Source: JAENVT01 sp031412355
GTDB lineage: Bacteria > Actinomycetota > Acidimicrobiia > Acidimicrobiales > Ilumatobacteraceae
Length of the DNA: 59,621 nucleotides
Direction of reading: 5' to 3'
Assembly (NCBI GenBank): GCA_031412355.1
Contig: JANOCR010000004.1
Coordinates: 1-59,621 of the forward strand
The notes under the pieces are model-generated. The model was not told where the DNA came from and ran no database searches. It worked only from the letters and a program-made list of their open reading frames with translations. Position numbers and translations under genes: made by a program. This document shows, one piece after another, positions 15,011 to 23,265 of this stretch (position 1 is its first letter; each line of letters opens with the position of its first letter).

Positions 15011-18000
15011 CGCTCAGCCTTTCTGTACTCGGCGTATCCGACGCTGCCTTCGTCGGCGATCACGATCTCGGCACGCCGGCGCCCGATCGTCAGTTGCGCG
15101 AGCGGGCACCGACCACAGTTCAGGTCACCATCGACGATCAGACCGTGATGGTGCCCGAGGGCACTTCGGTCATGCGCGCCGCCGCACTTGTCGGCATCGA
15201 CATCCCCAAGCTGTGCGCCACCGACAGCCTCGAACCGTTCGGATCGTGCCGCCTCTGCCTGGTCGAGATCGATGGCCGCAAAGGCGCACCGGCGTCGTGC
15301 ACCACGCCGGCGGTCAGTGGCATGCAGGTCACCACGCAATCGCCCAAGCTCGAGCGACTCCGCCGCGGTGTGATGGAGCTGTACATCAGCGATCACCCGC
15401 TCGACTGCCTGACGTGCGCGGCCAACGGAGACTGCGAGCTACAAGACATGGCCGGCGCGGTCGGGCTCCGCGACGTGCGCTACGGGTACGCGGGCGACAA
15501 CCATCTGGGCCTCGACAAGGACACCTCGAACCCGTACTTCACGTTCGACTCGGCGAAGTGCATCGTGTGCTCGCGCTGCGTGCGCGCCTGCGAAGAGGTG
15601 CAGGGAACCTTCGCTCTCACCATCGAAGGTCGCGGTTTCGGTGCTCGGGTGGCCGCCGGCGCCAACGGGTCGTTCCTCGACTCGCCGTGCGTGTCGTGCG
15701 GCGCCTGCGTGCAGGTCTGCCCCACCGCCACGTTGACCGAGAACACCATCATCGAGTTCGGTCAGCCACGTCGCACTGTGCTGACCACGTGCGCCTATTG
15801 CGGTGTCGGGTGCTCGTTCAAGGCTGAGATGCAGGGCGAGCAAGTGGTCCGCATGGTGCCCCACAAAGATGGCGGCGCCAACGAAGGCCACAGCTGTGTG
15901 AAGGGTCGATTCGCCTGGGGATACGCCAGCCATCCCGACCGTGTGCTCGAGCCAATGATCCGCGAGAACGTCGACGATCCGTGGAAGACGGTGTCGTGGG
16001 ATGAAGCCATCGCCTACACCGCGGCGAGGCTGCTCGACATCCAGGCCCGCCACGGCAACGAGGCGATCGGCGGCATCACGTCGTCGCGCTGCACCAACGA
16101 AGAGGTGTTCGTGGTGCAGAAGATGGTGCGCACCGCTTTCGGCAACAACAACGTCGACACGTGTGCCCGCGTCTGCCACTCGCCGACTGGGTTCGGCTTG
16201 AAGACGGCGTTCGGCACCTCGGCGGGCACGCAGGACTTCAAGTCGGTCGAGCAAGCAGATGTCATCCTGCTGATCGGTGCCAACCCCACCGACGCTCACC
16301 CCGTGTTCGCGTCCCGGATGAAGAAGCGCCTTCGCGACGGCGCCAAGTTGATCGTGGTCGATCCACGGCGCATCGACCTGGTGCGCAGCGCACACGTCGA
16401 GGCCCAGCACTTCCTGCAGCTCCGGCCCGGGACCAACGTGGCCATCGTCAACGCACTCGCGCACGTCATCGTCACCGAGGATCTCGTTGACCATCGCTTC
16501 GTCGCCGAGCGTTGCGAGCCCGCCGACTTCTCGCACTGGGCCGAGTTCGTTGCGCTTCCCGAGAACAGTCCGGAAGACACCGAGATGCACACGGGTGTGC
16601 CCGCGGCCGACGTTCGCGCGGCGGCGCGCATGTATGCCACCGGCGGCAACAGCGCGATCTACTACGGCCTGGGCGTCACCGAGCACAGCCAGGGCAGCAC
16701 CATGGTGATGGGCATGGCCAACCTCGCCATGGCCACCGGCAACCTGGGGCGCGACGGTGTGGGCGTCAACCCGTTGCGCGGTCAGAACAACGTCCAGGGC
16801 TCGTGCGACATGGGATCTTTCCCGCACGAACTGTCGGGCTATCGCCATGTCAGCGATGAGGGCACCCGCACGATGTTCGAGACGTTGTGGGGTCACACGA
16901 TCCGGTCCGAGCCAGGGTTGCGAATTCCCAACATGTTCGACGCTGCGATCGACGGTCATTTCAAAGGCTTGTTCGTGCAGGGCGAAGACATCGCTCAGAG
17001 CGACCCCAACACGGTGCACGTGATGGCCGCACTTCGCTCGCTGGAGCTTCTGGTGGTGCAGGACCTGTTCATCAACGAGACCGCCAAGCTGGCGCACGTG
17101 TTCCTGCCCGGCACCTCGTTCCTCGAAAAGGACGGCACGTTCACCAACGCCGAGCGGCGCATCAACCGGGTACGGCCCGTCATGCGGTCACGCTGCGGCA
17201 AACAGGAATGGGAGGTCGCGAGCGAACTCGCGGCTGCCCTCGGCGCACCCATGCACTACGACCGGTCGAGCGAGATCATGGACGAGATCGCCCAGCTCAC
17301 ACCGACGTTCGCCGGCGTCTCGTTCGCCATGCTCGACGAGGTCGGCAGCGTGCAATGGCCGTGCAACGACCAGAACCCGCTCGGCACACCGATCATGCAC
17401 GAGGGAACGTTCGTGCGCGGCCTCGGCAAGTTCACTGCCACGCCTTACGTGCCCACGGAGGAGCGCTCGACCCGCCGCTTCCCGCTGCTTCTGACCACCG
17501 GTCGCATCCTCAGCCAGTACAACGTGGGGGCACAGACGCGTCGCACTGACAACGTGCTGTGGCACCCCGAGGACGTGCTGGAGATCCATCCACACGACGC
17601 CGAGGAGCGCGGTATCGCCGACGGCGCCGAGGTCACTCTGGCCAGTCGCGTCGGAGCCACCACGCTGCACGCCCTGATATCTGATCGCATGCCACAAGGC
17701 GTCGTGTACACAACGTTTCACCATCCGGTCAGCGGTGCCAATGTGGTCACCACCGAGTGGAGTGACTGGGCCACCAACTGCCCCGAGTACAAGGTGACCG
17801 CGGTGCAGGTCACGCCAGGTCACTCAGCAGCGACGGTCGAGTTGGACCATCCCGAGCACCGTCTCAGCGCGCTGGTGCGCATGGCCAACCAGATCGCCCG
17901 CCAGTTCGCCCACGAGCCGGCCGATGTTGCCCTCGCGGCAGTCGCCGATCACCTCGACAAGTTCTGGGAGCACGAGATGCGGTTGGACCTCACTCGGGCG

Positions 18001-18072
18001 ATCGAAGGCGGCAGTGTGACGGTCGATCCGCTGGTCGTGCAGGCCGTCGAGCGCCTCGCCATCATCTCCTGA
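15007..18072 (+). CDS. fdsA: NAD-dependent formate dehydrogenase catalytic subunit FdsA fused to an FdsD-like C-terminal domain
   Basis: 1021 residues from ATG 15007. The N-terminus is NuoG-like: [2Fe-2S] ligands Cys70/81/84/98, then a His130-Cys134-Cys137-Cys143 cluster, then two [4Fe-4S] clusters (Cys185/188/191/195 and Cys228/231/234/238). The molybdopterin domain has its own [4Fe-4S] (Cys262/265/269/297). Its active site VDTCARVCHSPT has Cys390 as Mo ligand (not selenocysteine) followed by His391. The last ~77 residues (MANQIARQF...VADHLDKFWEHEMR...DPLVVQAVERL) match FdsD, normally a separate delta subunit. Two genes therefore encode the four-subunit enzyme that oxidises formate to CO2 with NAD+. 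No fdsC/fdhD sulfurtransferase gene is in the window, so it must be elsewhere. Confidence 0.93.
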   Translation: MTLSLSVLGVSDAAFVGDHDLGTPAPDRQLRERAPTTVQVTIDDQTVMVPEGTSVMRAAALVGIDIPKLCATDSLEPFGSCRLCLVEIDGRKGAPASCTTPAVSGMQVTTQSPKLERLRRGVMELYISDHPLDCLTCAANGDCELQDMAGAVGLRDVRYGYAGDNHLGLDKDTSNPYFTFDSAKCIVCSRCVRACEEVQGTFALTIEGRGFGARVAAGANGSFLDSPCVSCGACVQVCPTATLTENTIIEFGQPRRTVLTTCAYCGVGCSFKAEMQGEQVVRMVPHKDGGANEGHSCVKGRFAWGYASHPDRVLEPMIRENVDDPWKTVSWDEAIAYTAARLLDIQARHGNEAIGGITSSRCTNEEVFVVQKMVRTAFGNNNVDTCARVCHSPTGFGLKTAFGTSAGTQDFKSVEQADVILLIGANPTDAHPVFASRMKKRLRDGAKLIVVDPRRIDLVRSAHVEAQHFLQLRPGTNVAIVNALAHVIVTEDLVDHRFVAERCEPADFSHWAEFVALPENSPEDTEMHTGVPAADVRAAARMYATGGNSAIYYGLGVTEHSQGSTMVMGMANLAMATGNLGRDGVGVNPLRGQNNVQGSCDMGSFPHELSGYRHVSDEGTRTMFETLWGHTIRSEPGLRIPNMFDAAIDGHFKGLFVQGEDIAQSDPNTVHVMAALRSLELLVVQDLFINETAKLAHVFLPGTSFLEKDGTFTNAERRINRVRPVMRSRCGKQEWEVASELAAALGAPMHYDRSSEIMDEIAQLTPTFAGVSFAMLDEVGSVQWPCNDQNPLGTPIMHEGTFVRGLGKFTATPYVPTEERSTRRFPLLLTTGRILSQYNVGAQTRRTDNVLWHPEDVLEIHPHDAEERGIADGAEVTLASRVGATTLHALISDRMPQGVVYTTFHHPVSGANVVTTEWSDWATNCPEYKVTAVQVTPGHSAATVELDHPEHRLSALVRMANQIARQFAHEPADVALAAVADHLDKFWEHEMRLDLTRAIEGGSVTVDPLVVQAVERLAIIS

Positions 18073-18074
18073 TC

Positions 18075-18114
18075 GGGCGCGGTATCACGCCTGGGTGCGC
18101 CAATCTCGCGCCCA
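18075..18114. repeat. Single ~40-bp palindromic intergenic repeat (GGGCGCG family)
   Basis: Begins 2 bp after the fdsA stop: GGGCGCGGTATCACGCC at the left and TCTCGCGCCCA at the right. The asymmetric core places it in the opposite orientation to the copies after dcd and hspR and in the same orientation as those after pyrE. It fills the space between fdsA and the convergent YcnI-like gene. Confidence 0.7.
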
Positions 18115-18123
18115 CACCGCTGG

Positions 18124-18930
18124 TCACTCTGGGGGAGCGGGTGCCTTGCGTTGGCGCCAGTAGTAGAACATCGCAGCACCCGCTGCGGCCAGCACCAACA
18201 CGATCAGGATGACCTCGGCGGCGTTGCCATCGTCAGAATCGGCTTCTGCGGGTTGTGTAGTGGTCGGGGCGAGGACCACCACAGCGGTGTCCGTCGGCAC
18301 GGTCGCTGTCGTGGCGGCGCTGTTGCTGGGCGCCGACGTCGGTGCCACCGTGGCGGGGATCGCTGTTGTCGTTGGTGCCGCGGTCGGCGTGACCGTCGTC
18401 GCCGGCGGAATGGTCGTGGTTTCGGCGGGCATTGTGGTGGGGGGTGTCCCATCTGCCGTGACCTCGAGGGTCGGAGCCTCGTTCTCGAGACCAGGATCGC
18501 CGATCCATCCGACTTCCTCGCCCGTGTTGTAGGTCTGCAACACGGGGAAGGTTGCGGTGCCCAGATTCGTTCCGGAATGAAGTGTGATGCTGAACGTCTC
18601 GTCCTCGGCAGGTGCGGCGCCTTCGTCCTTGGTGAAGCGGATGACGTCGCGCTGCGACTCGATGGCGATGGTGCACGTCCATGTCGGCTTGGTCTCGCAC
18701 TCGACCCCCGTCCACCCTGCGGGCAGTCGAATGGTGACCTTGGCGTTGTACGTACCCGCGGTGCCCTCGTTTTCGACGTGCAGCGTCAGTGCGATGTCGG
18801 TGTCGGGGGCAACGCTGCCGGAAGTGTCTTGAAATTTGGCGTGAGCATCGACCCGAACGGGCGCCCACGCGCCGACGAGGCCAAACAGGATTGCGACAGA
18901 GACCGCCCGCCGGCGTCGATGACAAGTCAT
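18124..18930 (-). CDS. YcnI-like (DUF1775) secreted, membrane-anchored protein, putative copper-binding
   Basis: 268 residues. A signal peptide ends in VRVDA, leaving a mature N-terminus HAKF. In characterised YcnI proteins the mature N-terminal His together with a Trp binds copper, and the predicted cleavage fits that exactly. The domain has LTLHVENEG, KVTIRLPAGW and conserved cysteines (ECETKPTWTC). A ~70-residue Thr/Pro/Ala-rich linker follows, then a C-terminal membrane helix and a short basic tail. It would sit on the outer face of the membrane. YcnI genes usually neighbour CopC/CopD; none is seen here. It converges on fdsA with one palindromic repeat between. Confidence 0.75.
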   Translation of the reverse strand: MTCHRRRRAVSVAILFGLVGAWAPVRVDAHAKFQDTSGSVAPDTDIALTLHVENEGTAGTYNAKVTIRLPAGWTGVECETKPTWTCTIAIESQRDVIRFTKDEGAAPAEDETFSITLHSGTNLGTATFPVLQTYNTGEEVGWIGDPGLENEAPTLEVTADGTPPTTMPAETTTIPPATTVTPTAAPTTTAIPATVAPTSAPSNSAATTATVPTDTAVVVLAPTTTQPAEADSDDGNAAEVILIVLVLAAAGAAMFYYWRQRKAPAPPE

Positions 18931-18997
18931 GCGAAATTGTCGCTCAACGAGGGCGAAAAGTTCCCGCGGGCCGCGAATTTGATTGGCGAGCCGGCAG

Positions 18998-19276
18998 TCA
19001 GACTTTTTCTTTAACCTTGCGCCCGGCCTCGATGGCGTGGTCGGGGTAACGATTGGGGTCGCCGGGCACGCCGAGCGAGGCGCGGAACAAGGTGATGGCC
19101 TTGAAACATGCCGCTTCGTGCAGGCCTGCGTTCATGATGCGGTTGACCGACGGGGTCAGGTCGATCGACTCTGTGCGGATGGACTGCGCCACGCCCTCAC
19201 TGGTGCTGAGGTCTTCGACAATCACTGCCGCTTTGGCACGCCTGGTGGTGGCTGGACGAGTCTTTGGTGTAGGCAT
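18998..19276 (-). CDS. Small protein of unknown function
   Basis: 92 residues, preceded by a GAAGGA ribosome-binding sequence about 5 bp before ATG 19276. It starts with a basic tail (PKTRPATTRRAKA), then a mixed helical region with no membrane segment, and ends KVKEKV. One internal Cys. I do not recognise the family. The good ribosome-binding site, the codon use and the absence of a better frame support it as real. The next minus-strand gene, the YcnI-like gene, starts 67 bp downstream. Confidence 0.55.
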   Translation of the reverse strand: MPTPKTRPATTRRAKAAVIVEDLSTSEGVAQSIRTESIDLTPSVNRIMNAGLHEAACFKAITLFRASLGVPGDPNRYPDHAIEAGRKVKEKV

Positions 19277-19385
19277 GGCGATCCTTCGTTGTTGATGTGG
19301 ACGCCCAGTGTCGGACGTCGCTGAGGACCGGCATGAGATTTGCTCATTCTACCGTGCAGACCTACGGGTGACGCCGATTCTGGGT

Positions 19386-20675
19386 CTAACCAGCTACGCC
19401 CTCGATCAGATCAGCAGCATGTTTGGTGCCGTCGCGCGAGCGAATCACCGCAGCGTTCGCTGCCATTCGGGTCTGCAATTCGACGTCGGCCAGCAAGCGA
19501 TCGACCGCCCCGGTCAACTCCGAATCCTCGAACGTGTACGTCGACAGACGCACCCCGTAGCCGGTCTCATCGACCCGTTGGGCATTGTCGTACTGATCCC
19601 AGAACAGCGGCAGCTGCACCATCGGCTTGCCGAAGTGAAAGCTCTCGGTGGTGGTGTTGTTGCCGCCATGTGTGATGACAAGATCGACCTCGGGCAAGAC
19701 GTTGGTCTGCGGCACCTGCTGAGCGCCCCACATGTTGCCGGGAAGTTCGAACGTGTCGTGCAGCGGGCCCTTCGACACGATGAAGCGGTGCGACGTTCGC
19801 CCGAGCACGTCGATCAGGCGTTGCATCAGTTCGACATCGGCGGAACCGAGCGAACCCAGCGACAGATACACGAGCGCACCGTCATCCGACGTGGCCGCAC
19901 CGAGTTCGGAGGGCAACTCGAAGGGTGCGTCCGTGGCCCGTACCGACGAGTCGACGCGATGCCACGTCGGCCCCAGTGGTCGGCGATCGGTGTAGTCGAT
20001 GACCTCGGGATACGTATAGAGGTTGAGGTGCGCACTTTCGTGGATGAACTCGAGGTCTGCCAGTGGATCCGCACCGCACGACTGGACCCATTCGTTGTAC
20101 GCCTGCCACATCGGCCGATGTGTGCGGTCGTATTCGGAGCGGAACGCGTCCCAGTCGCTGCGATCGTCGGCGGGCAAACCGCTGTAGGCCGGGGGGATGT
20201 CGGGTCCTTTCATCTCCAACGGTTGGCAGCTGACGATGCGCACGAACGGTACGCCGGCGGTCGTCAACGCAGGGAAGCAGTTGACGTTGTCCTCGATGAT
20301 CACATCGGGCTGTTGGCGCTCGATGATCTCGCGCAACTGCGGCTCGCAGTACATCGCCCCGTCGATGAGGGCTTGCCACGTCGGCTGCATGAATCCACTG
20401 AGTTGGTCGAACGTCGACGTGCGGAACACCGGCTTGGTGTCGCGGATGAAGTCGGTCCAGAACTGTCCAGCGGCTTGCATGGGTGCGTCAGGAGGCGGTG
20501 GTGGTGCCAGGTCGACCAGGTCCTCGACGAACCCGAGTGGCTCGAGTCGTCCGGCCCATGAGGCCTCGGCGGCGAACACCACCTTGTGGCCGCGCTGGCG
20601 CAGCATGTTGCCGATCCCGATGCAGTTGTTCGTCGGCCCGTAGGCACTCTCCGGCATGAACAAGAACGTGGCCAT
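19386..20675 (-). CDS. GT1/GT28-type glycosyltransferase (UDP-glycosyltransferase or MGT-like)
   Basis: 429 residues. GT-B fold: an N-terminal acceptor domain starting MATFLFMPESAYGPTNN, a long linker, then a donor domain with YLSLGSLG and the nucleotide-sugar signature THGGNNTTTESFHFGKPMV (His-Gly-Gly, diphosphate and uracil contacts) ending in LFWDQYDNA. Such enzymes glycosylate lipids or small hydrophobic molecules; no donor or acceptor can be assigned. It is divergent from the kinase-like gene, with only 15 bp between the two start codons, so their promoters must overlap or one start is misplaced. A link to the neighbouring lipid desaturase is possible but unproven. Confidence 0.85.
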   Translation of the reverse strand: MATFLFMPESAYGPTNNCIGIGNMLRQRGHKVVFAAEASWAGRLEPLGFVEDLVDLAPPPPPDAPMQAAGQFWTDFIRDTKPVFRTSTFDQLSGFMQPTWQALIDGAMYCEPQLREIIERQQPDVIIEDNVNCFPALTTAGVPFVRIVSCQPLEMKGPDIPPAYSGLPADDRSDWDAFRSEYDRTHRPMWQAYNEWVQSCGADPLADLEFIHESAHLNLYTYPEVIDYTDRRPLGPTWHRVDSSVRATDAPFELPSELGAATSDDGALVYLSLGSLGSADVELMQRLIDVLGRTSHRFIVSKGPLHDTFELPGNMWGAQQVPQTNVLPEVDLVITHGGNNTTTESFHFGKPMVQLPLFWDQYDNAQRVDETGYGVRLSTYTFEDSELTGAVDRLLADVELQTRMAANAAVIRSRDGTKHAADLIEGVAG

Positions 20676-20690
20676 GGCTACCGTTCTAGC

Positions 20691-21665
20691 GTGACACCGG
20701 GCACCTCGATCGAACTGGCTGCGCAGTTGCTCGGCCGCGCGTGTTCGATCGAGCGGCCCATCATGGTCGACCAGACCAACTTCAGCGTGGTCGTCGACGA
20801 GTCGGTTGTGGTCAAGTGGCTGCGGCCACCCGTGCCAGCGCCGCACCCGGGCGTGCAATTGATTCGTCACCTCACCGACGCCGGCTTCGACGAGATGCCA
20901 TCGCTCGTCGGGGTCGACGAGCGCGACGGCGTGGTTCATGCGATCGTGACCTCGTACCTGCCGGGAGCACTGGATGGATGGGGCTGGTACGTCGACGATG
21001 TCGAGGCATGGCTCGATGACACATTGCGTTGCGACGACGTCCTGGAGCCGGCCCGTCGCATGGGAGAGATCACTGCCCGACTGCACGCAGCCCTCGCCGA
21101 TCTGCAGCCGTCGGCAGTCGCGCTCGGTTCAGTCGCCGAGCAGGCAATGGCAGATCTCCGTCTGGCCAGGGACCGTCTCGACGACCTGCAGTGGCTTGGC
21201 GAGCAAACGGTGGCCAATTCGCTGAGGCCGCTGCGCGATGTCGGCCCAGTGCGCGGGCATCGGATCCACGGCGACCTCCACGCCGGACAGTTCCTTCGTG
21301 CCGGCGCCACGATGGTCGTCACCGACTTCGATGGCAACCCGCTGCAGGATCTCGTCGGCAGGTCCGGCGCGCATTCGCCGCTTCGCGATCTGGCGTCCAT
21401 GCTGCAGTCGATCGGTCATGTCGGCTCGGTGGTCGTGAAGCGACGTCGGCCGGATCGAGCCGGCGACGTCGATCGTTTCAGGCGTCAGGCGGTGGACACC
21501 GCACTCGGCGCTTACGCCGCGACGCACGACGTCGACGAGAATCTGCTGCGGGCATTTCAGGTGGCTCAGGAACTGCACGAGTACGCGTACTCCATCCACC
21601 ACCTGCCGCACTGGCGGTACGTCGCCGACGACGCCTTGCCCACCCTGCTCGGCATCGACCGATAG
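20691..21665 (+). CDS. APH-fold phosphotransferase, maltokinase/glucosamine-kinase-like
   Basis: 324 residues from GTG 20691. The aminoglycoside-phosphotransferase fold is shown by VVDESVVVKWL (ATP-binding Lys), RIHGDLHAGQFL (catalytic Asp near residue 200) and VVTDFDGNP (Mg-binding Asp). The HGDLHxGQ form and the SPLRDLASMLQS segment are those of actinobacterial maltokinases and their glucosamine-kinase relatives, not of antibiotic kinases. It is 9 bp from a SIS-domain sugar isomerase-like gene, a pairing that suits an amino-sugar kinase. No trehalose synthase or GlgE gene is nearby, which argues against a standard maltokinase. Substrate not provable from sequence. Confidence 0.72.
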   Translation: MTPGTSIELAAQLLGRACSIERPIMVDQTNFSVVVDESVVVKWLRPPVPAPHPGVQLIRHLTDAGFDEMPSLVGVDERDGVVHAIVTSYLPGALDGWGWYVDDVEAWLDDTLRCDDVLEPARRMGEITARLHAALADLQPSAVALGSVAEQAMADLRLARDRLDDLQWLGEQTVANSLRPLRDVGPVRGHRIHGDLHAGQFLRAGATMVVTDFDGNPLQDLVGRSGAHSPLRDLASMLQSIGHVGSVVVKRRRPDRAGDVDRFRRQAVDTALGAYAATHDVDENLLRAFQVAQELHEYAYSIHHLPHWRYVADDALPTLLGIDR

Positions 21666-21674
21666 GTTCGCATC

Positions 21675-22616
21675 GTGGACCCGGCAGCATTCCTGGCCGA
21701 TCTCGAGGCTAAACCGGCCACGCTGCTCGCCCTGATCGACCATCTGCCGTCGTGGCCCGATGTCGGTTCGGGACCCATCGTGTTGACCGGGATGGGGTCG
21801 TCGTGGTTCGCCGCCGATGTGGCTGCCCGCCGTCTCCGTTGTCGTGGCGTGACCGCGTTTGCCGATCTGGCATCGGTCGAGGCGACCATGCCGCCGTCAC
21901 CGTCGCTGACGGTGATCGGTATTACCGCCTCGGGCACCAGCGCCGAGACTGTCGCGCTCCTGGAAGCGCACGCCGGTGTCAGTCATACGATCGCCCTCAC
22001 CAACAGCGCGTCCGCGGCGTTGCCCACTGATCACACGGTGCTGATGCAGGCGGGGGTCGAGGCCGGCGGAGTGGCATGCCGCACCTACATGCACACGCTG
22101 GTTGCCCTGCTGGCGCTGGAGCAGAAGCTGACGGATTCCGATCTGCGACTTGGCGAACGGATCCGGCGCAGTGCAGCCGCCATTGCGTACCTGCTGGATC
22201 GACGCGACGGTTGGATGCCGTCGGTGCTCGAAACAATCGAGGGCACGGAGGGACTGTGGTTGCTGGCGCCGATCGAACGACTTGGATCGGCGCTTCAGGG
22301 CGCGCTGATGGTGCGCGAAGGTCCGCGCCGGGCAGCCGATGGCTGCGAGACCGGCGACTGGAACCATGTCGACGTCTACCTGACGAAGACGCTTGACTAC
22401 CGCGCTGTGCTGTTCGCCGGCTCGCGATTCGACGCGGACGCGTTGAAGTGGATGTCCGAGCGTCGCAGTCACGTCGTCATCGTCGGCGCAGAGCCGGCCG
22501 GCCACGACATCGACTTCCCGGTCAGCGTTCGTTACCCGGGCGACGACGACCCCGTCGTGGCGCTGCTCACCGAGGTGTTGGTTGCCGAGTTGCTGGCAGC
22601 GCACTGGTGGCGGTAA
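21675..22616 (+). CDS. SIS-domain protein, GlmS-C-terminal-like / AgaS-like
   Basis: 313 residues from GTG 21675. Two SIS domains lie in tandem, without the glutaminase domain of full GlmS. The first has GMGSSWFAADVAARRL and the phosphosugar-binding TASGTSAETVAL. The second has the GALMVREGPRRAADGCETGDWNHVDVYL segment, where GlmS-like isomerases keep a catalytic Glu/His region. Proteins of this type isomerise or deaminate phosphorylated amino sugars. It sits between the kinase-like gene (9 bp) and the CarF-like gene (TAATG overlap), so all three are probably one transcript. Confidence 0.78.
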   Translation: MDPAAFLADLEAKPATLLALIDHLPSWPDVGSGPIVLTGMGSSWFAADVAARRLRCRGVTAFADLASVEATMPPSPSLTVIGITASGTSAETVALLEAHAGVSHTIALTNSASAALPTDHTVLMQAGVEAGGVACRTYMHTLVALLALEQKLTDSDLRLGERIRRSAAAIAYLLDRRDGWMPSVLETIEGTEGLWLLAPIERLGSALQGALMVREGPRRAADGCETGDWNHVDVYLTKTLDYRAVLFAGSRFDADALKWMSERRSHVVIVGAEPAGHDIDFPVSVRYPGDDDPVVALLTEVLVAELLAAHWWR

Positions 22617-23263
22617 TGATCGACAGGGTGCTGGGCACCTTCGACTACCCGACGAGCCATCGAGTGTTCGAACTCGCGTCGGTCGGCACCTTCGTCGGCT
22701 TCGCGGCAGCACTGACCCGTCGCGTCCTAGTCGAGGTGGCTGACCGAATGTCCTTGCCGACTGCAGTGCTGCTCGTCGGCTTGTTGGTGGCGGCATACGC
22801 GGTGGCAGACCTGGCATCGGGGATCGTCCATTTCCTGCTCGATACCTTCGGCTCTCCGGAGACACCGGTGATCGGCCAGAAGTTCGTCAAGCCGTTCCGC
22901 GACCATCACGTCGACCCCATGGCCATGACCCAGGGCGACTTCATCGCCGTCAACGCCGACAACGTGTTCATCTGCCTGCCCGTGACCATGCTGGCGTTCT
23001 TCTTCCTCGATGCGGCTCGCCATCCGTACGTAGGTGTGTTCATCGTCGGACTCGTCGGGGGCGTGATCATGACCAACCAACTGCACAAGTGGGCGCACAT
23101 GCCAACTGTCCCGCGGCTCGTTGCCGCCGCACAGCGCAGCGGCGTGGTGTTGTCGACGCAGCACCACTCTGTGCATCACTCGGGCGCCTATGACCGCAAC
23201 TACTGCATCACGTGGGGGCGCCTGGATCTGTTGCTGAACAGGTTCGTCGCGCCGCGACGGTGA
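22616..23263 (+). CDS. carF: CarF/TMEM189-family plasmanylethanolamine desaturase (Kua domain)
   Basis: 215 residues from ATG 22616, overlapping the previous stop by one base. Family histidines are in place: DLASGIVHF (His72), KPFRDHHVDP (His97/98), LHKWAH (His157, His161) and STQHHSVHH (His183/184/187/188), then YCITWGRLD. Three or four membrane helices surround them, as expected for a di-iron lipid desaturase. Characterised members (bacterial CarF, human TMEM189/PEDS1) introduce the vinyl-ether bond that turns alkyl-ether phospholipids into plasmalogens using O2. This predicts aerobic plasmalogen synthesis in the organism. No gene for making the alkyl-ether precursor is in the window. Confidence 0.85.
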   Translation: MIDRVLGTFDYPTSHRVFELASVGTFVGFAAALTRRVLVEVADRMSLPTAVLLVGLLVAAYAVADLASGIVHFLLDTFGSPETPVIGQKFVKPFRDHHVDPMAMTQGDFIAVNADNVFICLPVTMLAFFFLDAARHPYVGVFIVGLVGGVIMTNQLHKWAHMPTVPRLVAAAQRSGVVLSTQHHSVHHSGAYDRNYCITWGRLDLLLNRFVAPRR

Positions 23264-23265
23264 GA

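Noticed and set aside
15439..17097. 552-residue open frame opposite fdsA
   Set aside because: Overlaps the molybdopterin domain of FdsA; no motif of its own.
20691..21665. Aminoglycoside-resistance phosphotransferase
   Set aside because: The HGDLHAGQ form and the SIS-protein neighbour fit sugar kinases of the maltokinase/glucosamine-kinase type better.
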